Made by a program: the position numbers and the translations under genes. A stretch of 64,000 nt of DNA from Excoecaria cochinchinensis (lineage: Eukaryota; Streptophyta; Magnoliopsida; Malpighiales; Euphorbiaceae). Shown here in pieces: positions 57,832 to 64,000 of this stretch. The stretch is from contig CANTUQ010000083.1 in NCBI GenBank assembly GCA_947683425.1, positions 2,507,001 through 2,571,000 on the forward strand, given 5' to 3'. The notes under the pieces are model-generated. The model was not told the DNA's origin. It searched no databases and worked only from the letters and a program-made list of their open reading frames with translations. Within the stretch, counting starts at the first letter, position 1; every line of letters starts with the position of its first letter.

Positions 57832-58659
57832 GAAATGAAGAATAAATAATTAAATAAAATAAAGTAAAAAGAATATTAAAAATGTTAAATCTATATACAT
57901 AATCACATAAAATAAAAAATAATAATAAATATAAAAATCTACATTATTACTAATCAAATATGAACAAAATAAATAAAAGAAAAATAAAATTAAAAGATTG
58001 AGCTTAAAATGTTTACTCTCAGATTTTGGATTTGATATATGAAAAATATGATTGACTTCCTTGATTTGATTCACAAAATAAAAAAAAATGATAAAAATTA
58101 AAATTTTATTCCAAAAAAAAATTGATTAAAAAATAATAGAAGAAAAAAAATTAATTCTTAAGAACAAAAAATTGATTTCTTTGTCTCAAAAATTATTATT
58201 GATAAAAATTGTTTTTTTAAAAAAAAAGAAGAAAAGAAATTTAATTTTCAAGATCAAAGAACTATTTTCTTTGCCTCAAAAATTATAATTAACAAAAAAA
58301 ATCCAAATTTCAAGAACAAATAATGATTTTATTTGTTTCAAGAAAAATTGTTGATTAAAAATTGAATTTTTTAACCTAAGAATTTTATTTGGAAAATAAA
58401 AGTTAAGAAAATTATAGAGAGAATTCTTAGAGAAGAAAAGAAGAAGAAAATCAAATTTTTGATGTCGAAATGAATTCCCCCTTCTTCCTTTTTCCAATTT
58501 TCTATTTTAATCAATAAAAATGGAAAAAATCAACATTTAAGGAAGAAAATAGGATTTTTAGCTAATTTCCCTTAATTTGGGTGTAAAAAAGGGAAAAATC
58601 ATTAAAAACCCGGAAAAAAATGGTGAAAAAATCAAGAAAAATAGGAAAAGGGGGGAAAA

Positions 58660-58800
58660 ACCCCGTTTGCGGCGGGTCTGGGGCGACTGACGCTCGTTGG
58701 CGAGCCCGATGGGCGTTGGTCGCGCAGCACTGGCGCACGCACAGCGCGAGCGGCACGCAGGAGCTGTGCGCGCAGCGCTCGCGCTGCCGCGTGTCGACAT
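58660..58800. repeat. GC-rich island in LTR C
   Basis: CpG-rich, with GCGCAGCACTGGCGCACGC and GCGCGCAGCGCTCGCGCTGC, between AT-rich flanks. It shares GGGCGACTGACGCTCGT with the island of LTR A (GGGCCGACTGACGCCCGTC). Confidence 0.8.
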
Positions 58801-59034
58801 CCTATTTTTTCGATTTGTATTTTTTTTTAAAATATGACTAAAAAAACACTAAAATTTTTAAACTTCATTTTTAAAAACTAATTTTTTAAAATATTTTTAT
58901 TATTTTTTATTTTTATATTCTAAAATGCAAATTTGGCAAGAAAATTATTATTTTTAACCTTTTCGCCCGTGAATAGGCAATTTATCATCATCGGGTAACT
59001 CCGATCTAGGCTGACTCAGGACCTGGTATTTACA

Positions 59035-59056
59035 GTTGCTCTCAGTTTAGGAGAAG
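59035..59056 (-). other. Polypurine tract of element C
   Basis: On the minus strand CTAAACTGAGAGCAAC just before LTR start TGTAAATACC, a decayed form of the tract beside LTR A. Confidence 0.65.
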
Positions 59057-59194
59057 CTAGTACATTAGTGTCTAGGTGAGCCTAAACTCAAAGAAAAGAA
59101 GGAAAGAGACACATAACTGAGGCAGCTATCTTTCCGAACTGGGTGATGCTGTTGTGATGGTTGTCGCTATGTTGTCGGCGTGTTATCTTTTATT

Positions 59195-59620
59195 GAAGTA
59201 GTAGTGCCGTGATCGTGCTAACTCTCCGTAGAGTGGTAATGCCATCATCATGCTAACCCTTCTGAAGTGGTAGAGCCGTGGTCGTGCTAACTTTCCGTAA
59301 AATGGTAGTGCCGCCATCGTGCTAACCCTTATGCGTTGGTGAAGTGGTAGTACCGTGATCGTGCTAACCCTCCATGGAGTGGTAGTGCCGTCATCGTGCT
59401 AACACTTCTGAAGTGGTAGTGCCGTGGTCGTGCAAACCTTCCGTAAAATGGTAATGCCGCCATCGTGCAGACCCCCCTGAGTTTTGAAGCAGTAATGCCA
59501 TGATCGTGCAAACCCTCCGTGGAGTGGTAGTACCGTCATCGTGCAAACCCTTCTGAAGTGGTAGTGCCGTGGTCATGCAAACCTTCTATAGAATGGTAGT
59601 GCCGCCATCGTGCAAACCCC
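59195..59620. repeat. 3' tandem array of element C (~140-bp higher-order period)
   Basis: Subunits of ~35 bp carrying GTAGTGCCG-n-n-n-TCGTGCTAAC in a four-subunit cycle in which the variable core runs TGATCG, TCATCG, TGGTCG, CCATCG. The cycle repeats about every 140 bp (59206, 59349, 59489). Related to the array of element D. Interrupted by element D at 59620. Confidence 0.88.
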
Positions 59621-60877
59621 TGTGACGCGCGCCGAAAGTACCCAGCAAGGGCCCTCGCTTTTGAATCCGCCTTTGGGATTCGAGGATTTGGTTTGCGTCT
59701 TTTGATCATGGGCTCCATGAGACATCATCGGTATATCCCTCCCAATAGAATATTGGGGAGAACAACCTAATCTAATGACACCTAAAGGCACCTTTGAGGC
59801 ATTTGGAGTCGCCACCCAATTTGCAAGAAATTGGGAAAAGGTTTCTCACCTCTAACGGTCTAAACCAGAGATATAGTGTCCGGAACTTCCCTCTTATTTA
59901 TGTTTTGGTTAATTATAAATGAGTTCTTAACCTCTTAAAATTATATCTCTCACCTCACGCGATCGATGCATTTAAGTTAAAAGCGCATTGCAAGCATATA
60001 AAAAAAGCGGTAAACAGCGATAAATGAAATAAATAAAGAAAACGGTAAATGAAAGCAATAAACACGCAAGCACACAATTACAAGAAAAATAGGGGCGGAA
60101 TACAACCCCAATAAAAGGAAATCAAAGATGTGGATGAGGACGGAATACAATCCCTTAAAATAAATAAAGTTGCCCCAAAATTAATTACAAGGGCCCAAAA
60201 AAGAAATGAACTTGAATTTAAAACACTCACCCAAGATTAAAATAAAAGAACATACATAAATCGGGACATTATTTGAGGAACATTGGTTCCTTCGCACTTG
60301 TTCGAAAGTTAGGAACATTGGTTCCTTCGTATTAATTTAAAGAGGGTTCAAAGAGTCGTTTTGGTTGTTTGGTGAAAACCGGGATGAGTGATCCCATTTT
60401 ATTGAAAGTTGACTCTTCGTTTTGATTGTGATATTTTTATTATTTGGCTAAAACAAGGGACATTGGTCCCAATTTTATTAGTGAAAAAAAAAACTCAATT
60501 TAATTGTAAAAGTATTTTTGTGACTTTTTATCTCACGCGTGCATAAAATAAGATAATTATTTACAAATAAACACGTAACACATCAAGGGGAGTTGAAAAG
60601 ATCTTACCAAAACGGAGTGTCCATCCACGCGTCAAGACCCATCAGGGAGTCGCGGGACGCTCACACGATGCGACTCAAATTAAATCTCATACAAAATGAT
60701 ATCGAAAATATTAGTAATAATTCTAAAAATTAATCGAGTAAAGACGAAATAAATATTAGGCAAATTACTTTAATGAACCAGATAATTTACATGCAAGGTA
60801 AATTAAAACAAGTCATGGCAAAAATGAGGATAATGGTAAAATAATGACAACAGTAACAAGAATATTAGAAAATAAAC

Positions 60878-60940
<63 letters not shown>

Positions 60941-62484
60941 GTAAAAACAGAAAATAATGACAATAATAATAACAATAACAACAAAAACAAAAATGATACA
61001 TGAGAAATAAATAAATATAATAATAGAAACGATTAATTAATAATAAACATAAAATACATAAATATATAATAATACTAATAAATGTAAAAACAGAAAATAA
61101 GTTAATAATAATAATAATAATAATAAGAGAAAGATGGCGGCAAATACCAAGAATAAAGCTAAAAAAGGGGAAACACAAATTAGACTACAAAACACACAGG
61201 AAGAGATAAGGAAAAATAATCAAATGAAAAGAAGTTAACAGTGCTAAACGTGAAGGATGAACACAGGATGTTAATGGCCAGAGGCAAGAATGTTAACAAT
61301 AAATAAAATAATGCACAAGTGAGTAAAAATAAATGAAATTGGTCCAAGTGTTTACCTTCAGAAATTTTATAGATTGAAAAAAGCGGTGTCTTGATCCGTC
61401 TCCCTTGTCGAATTTTGATGGTAATAATATTCAAAACAAGTATAAAAATATGTGCTTTAAACAAATTAGTTTAAGAAAATGTTTTTGGTGGGTTGAATAA
61501 GCCAAGAAAATTAATTTCTCTTACTCAAATCAACCCAAAATTAAATATTTTGTAGTAGCCAAAAACTAAAACTTTAGAAAAAAATTTAAAGATTTTTTTG
61601 AAGAAGAATTTTAGCAGAAGAAAGTGATTCCTAGAAAGTGAGAGAAAAGCTAGAGAAAACCCAAAAAAAATCCCCTCTTGAAAAAATCGTTCCGTCCCTT
61701 GAAAATGAGGGGAAAACCCTCTTTGATTTCCAGTGTCTCGCAAAAAAAGAAAAAGACAAAATTAACTTTCTAATTTTTATTATTTCGAAATAACTCAAAA
61801 CATGAAAAAAAGCAGTCTGATTGTGAAAATTAATTTTACAGGTCACGTGAAAGGAGGGAAAACGCGCGCTCGCATGAGCGCGCGCAAGGAATCCACGCGT
61901 GGTGGCCACCATCACGCGTGGTGGCCACCTACCATCACGCGTGATGGCCAATTAAGTGGCCATCACGCGTGATGGCCACTTTGGGAAAAATGTGGCCGTG
62001 GATGGCCACTTATAAAGTGGCCATCCATGGCCACACAAATATTAATATCATTAATTTTTTTTTTAACTTTTAGGTTTTTTTTTTTTCATTAAACTAAGTA
62101 ACTAATTTAATTCTCTCTCTTTTTCAATTAAATCAATTAATTAATTTAATTCAATTAAATTAAATAACTAATTTAATTCTCTCTCTTTTTCAATTAAATC
62201 AATTAATTAATTTAATTCAATTAAATTAAATAACTAATTTAATTCCCTTTTATATATATTTTTAAATATCAAAAATAACACATCCCATAATATTATTTTT
62301 AGAATTAATTTAATTAATAAATTTTTTATGATAATATATTTTTATATATATTTATTTTTTATTTAAAAATGACGAGGGTCTCGACAAGTGAAACATCATT
62401 TTTGACACCTTTTCCTGTAAGCCGGTTTCATTTTTATCATCGGGTAATTCTGATCTTGGACCGCCTCGGGACCCAGTGTCTACA
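59621..62484 (-). repeat. LTR D
   Basis: TGTGACGCGCGCCG to AGTGTCTACA. Carries GAGTCGCCACCCAATTT, AAT microsatellites at 60880-60940 and 61105-61130, the GC-rich palindromic island at 61855-62035, and two ~60-bp tandem copies of TCTCTCTCTTTTTCAATTAA near 62105-62230. The lone 60-121 codon Leu/Tyr-rich open frames here come from the microsatellites. Confidence 0.88.
61855..62035. repeat. Palindromic GC-rich island in LTR D
   Basis: Contains a perfect 28-bp palindrome at 61954-61981 centred on ACGCGT, a 13-bp-arm hairpin with a 3-base loop at 61999-62027, an 8-bp-arm hairpin GCGCGCTC/GAGCGCGC at 61863-61882, and repeats of CACGCGTGGTGGCCACC. The loop of the second hairpin lies in ACTTATAAAGT, a TATA-like word. 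Confidence 0.9.
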
Positions 62485-62505
62485 GTTGCCCCCAATTTTG
62501 GGAAA
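62485..62505 (-). other. Polypurine tract of element D
   Basis: On the minus strand CCCAAAATTGGGGGCAAC directly before LTR start TGTAGACACTGGG. Confidence 0.75.
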
Positions 62506-62639
62506 CTTAGAACCTAGGTGCCTAAGTGAGCCAAAATTCAGAAAAGAAAGGAAGAGACACGTACCTGAGGCGGTCGCTTTCCCTGACTGGATGGGTGTTG
62601 TTGGAGCGGCTGTCGCCATGTTGTCGGTGTGTTGGCTAT

Positions 62640-63290
62640 TGCCGTAGCGGTAATGTCGTGATCGTGCAAACCCTTCGTAGAGTGGTAGTACCGTCATCGA
62701 GCAACTTGTTCTGAAGTGGCAGTACCGTTGTTGTGCAAATATTCTGTAGAATATTAGTACCGACAGCGTGCAAACCCTCCTGAGATTTAAAGCAGTAGTA
62801 CCGAGATCGTGCAAACTCTCCGTGGAGCAGTAGTACCGTCCTCGTGCAAACTGTTCTGAAATGGTAGTACCGTTGTCGTGCAAACCTTCTGTAGAATAGT
62901 AGTACCGGCAGCGTGCAAACCTTTTTGAAGCAGTAGTACCGAGATCGTGCAAACCCTCCGTGGAGTAGTAGTACCGTCCTCGTGCAAACTATTTTTTTTG
63001 AAGTGGTAGGACCGTTGTCGTGCAAACCTTCCGTAGAATAGTAGTACCGACAGCGTTCAAACCTTTTGAAGCAGTAGTATCGAGATCGTGCAAACCTTCC
63101 TTAGAGTAGTAGTACCATTCTCGTGCAAACCGTTCTGAAATTATAGTACCGTTGTCGTGCAAACCTTCCGTAGAATGGTAGTACCGGCAGCGTGCAAGCC
63201 TTTTGAAGCAGTAGTACCGAGATCGTGCAAACCCTTTGTGGAGCAGTAGTACCGTCCTCGTGCAAGCTATTTTGAAGTGGTAGTGGTGCT
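62640..63290. repeat. 3' tandem array of element D (~140-bp higher-order period)
   Basis: ~35-bp subunits with GTAGTACCG-n-n-n-TCGTGCAAAC in a four-part cycle (GAGATCG, TCCTCG, TTGTCG, GCAGCG). The GAGATCG subunit recurs near 62794, 62932, 63074 and 63211, that is about every 140 bp. Confidence 0.9.
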
Positions 63291-63299
63291 ATCCATGAG

Positions 63300-64000
63300 C
63301 CCTTTGGTTGATTGTCTGCCCCTTGAGAGGTCTTTGGTTGATATATGTTTTGATTGAATCGATGTTTTAATTGATGTTGTCGCTTGCCCTTTCGCTGGCG
63401 TTGGCGTTAATTCTTTCTTTCTGCAAAATTTAGAAAGCAAATATGCAGGTATAAATGGTGAGCATGCATGTGAGATGCATATGTATGCAGGAATGCAGGA
63501 TAAGAGTTCATCCGAGTGGAATCGGGGGCGTCAGCTGGTTTGGTTATCCGTCGCGGTTGGCTTGATGCCCTCTGAAATTGCTTTCGAATTTTATGCCTCT
63601 AGGGGATTATGAGGTTCTCCTCTAGTACCTGTAGTTATTATTTGAAGGTAGTGCATCCCTCGTGGATTTTCACACTAGCTTTTCTTAGCGGGAGATGCGT
63701 CCTTGTCGGATTTTCACATAACCCTGTGCCTTATTTTTTGCCTGGAATGGACCCAACCCAATCCAGCGGCTTTTATTTATTTCATTTTTTTGTAGGGCAG
63801 ACTGCCTGTCGCCAGGTTTTCACCCTGTCCTTTAGCCTAACTTTTGCTTAGAGCGCCAGTCACGGTTTTCATCTCTAACGGCTTTTTTTTTTTTTGGTGT
63901 GAGAGAAGTTGGAGTTGTTGTGAAAGATCTTTCTGGTATGATTGGCATGTGCTTATGTCTCAGATTATGGTTGTATGAGCTTGGTTCTTTATCGGGAAGG
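63300..64000. other. Internal 3' region of element D
   Basis: No reading frame is recognised. 63640-63890 matches about 34310-34560 of element A (TGGATTTTCACACTAG, GGACCCAACCCAATCCAGC). The window ends here. Confidence 0.6.

Larger units (their letters stand above)
56591..59034 (-). repeat. LTR C
   Basis: TGTGATGCGCGCAA to GGTATTTACA. The first 450 bp hold three imperfect copies of a GTGTCTTGGAGGCCCCACCC / GATGGCCCTCTCGCCTCG unit (about 56805-57020), a local triplication absent from LTRs A and D. It has a long AAT microsatellite at 57728-57830 and a GC-rich island at 58660-58800. Confidence 0.85.
56591..59620 (-). mobile_element. Tat/Ogre-type element C, 3' end only
   Basis: 3' LTR (56591-59034), polypurine tract and part of the 3' tandem array, minus strand. 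It is cut at 59620 by insertion of element D. Internal coding regions of C, if present, lie beyond D and outside the window. It has the same LTR start (TGTGATGCGCGC) as element A but a distinct sequence. Confidence 0.8.
59621..64000 (-). mobile_element. Tat/Ogre-type element D, 3' part, runs off the window
   Basis: 3' LTR (59621-62484), polypurine tract, tandem array and start of the internal 3' region, minus strand. It inserted into the tandem array of element C. No coding domain lies within the window; the last 360 bp match the noncoding 3' region of element A (about 34310-34560). Confidence 0.8.

Noticed and set aside
60813..61178. 121-codon Leu/Tyr/Phe-rich minus frame
   Set aside because: It is the translation of AAT/ATT microsatellites in LTR D. 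The same applies to 31523-31762 and 39765-39950.
62437..63025. Repeated short Cys/His-poor peptides (HDLGTTAS-like) on the minus strand
   Set aside because: These are translations of the tandem array. The period is not a multiple of three in all units and frames change along the array.

Overview
The window is nuclear DNA from a flowering plant, most likely a eudicot. It is AT-rich, with GT-AG introns, one intact plant-type GH35 beta-galactosidase gene, and dense plant LTR retrotransposons (Ty3/gypsy chromovirus, Ty3/gypsy Tat/Ogre type, Ty1/copia) plus hAT-like and PIF/Harbinger-like DNA elements. I cannot name the species. There is no bacterial or organellar signature, and I see no tRNA or rRNA gene.

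Region by region. 0-13 kb is the old genic part: an intact 15-exon beta-galactosidase gene (1886-6475, +), a divergent broken beta-galactosidase (about 6895-7665, +), and pieces of a SART3-like HAT-repeat splicing-factor gene on the minus strand. The SART3 5' end is present twice, as a 760-bp direct repeat at 763-1522 and 7721-8479 that brackets both beta-galactosidase loci. Middle SART3 exons lie at 10.1-12.9 kb, split by a Harbinger-like and a hAT-like element.

13.3-29.7 kb is one nested stack. A minus-strand copia element is split by a ~4.7-kb solo LTR (13985-28444, target duplication GGTAT). That solo LTR is split by a full-length minus-strand chromovirus (15488-25209, LTRs about 97-98% identical by eye). 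The copia is cut on its right side by a Tat/Ogre-type element (29737-39927, minus) that has lost most of pol. 39.9-45.6 kb is a decayed plus-strand copia bounded by two related LTRs in inverted orientation; its leader holds 13 exact CACGTG G-boxes in about 350 bp.

45.6-56.6 kb contains duplicated beta-galactosidase 3' ends (48.2 and 54.7 kb) and their AT-rich 3' flanks, present as partly tandem blocks. A truncated Tat-type gag element (50.4-54.68 kb) is inserted between them. 56.6-64 kb holds two further Tat/Ogre-type elements, D inserted into the 3' tandem array of C. Both carry a tandem array with a ~140-bp four-subunit higher-order period next to the polypurine tract, and GC-rich palindromic islands inside their LTRs. 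Element D runs off the right edge.

Only the beta-galactosidase gene looks like a working host gene. It encodes a probable secreted cell-wall exo-beta-galactosidase with a C-terminal galactose-binding lectin domain. Everything else is repeat or relic. The most unusual signals are the G-box array, the inverted-LTR copia, the palindrome arrays in the chromovirus LTRs, the palindromic GC islands at the same place in several Tat/Ogre LTRs, and the higher-order tandem arrays in elements C and D.
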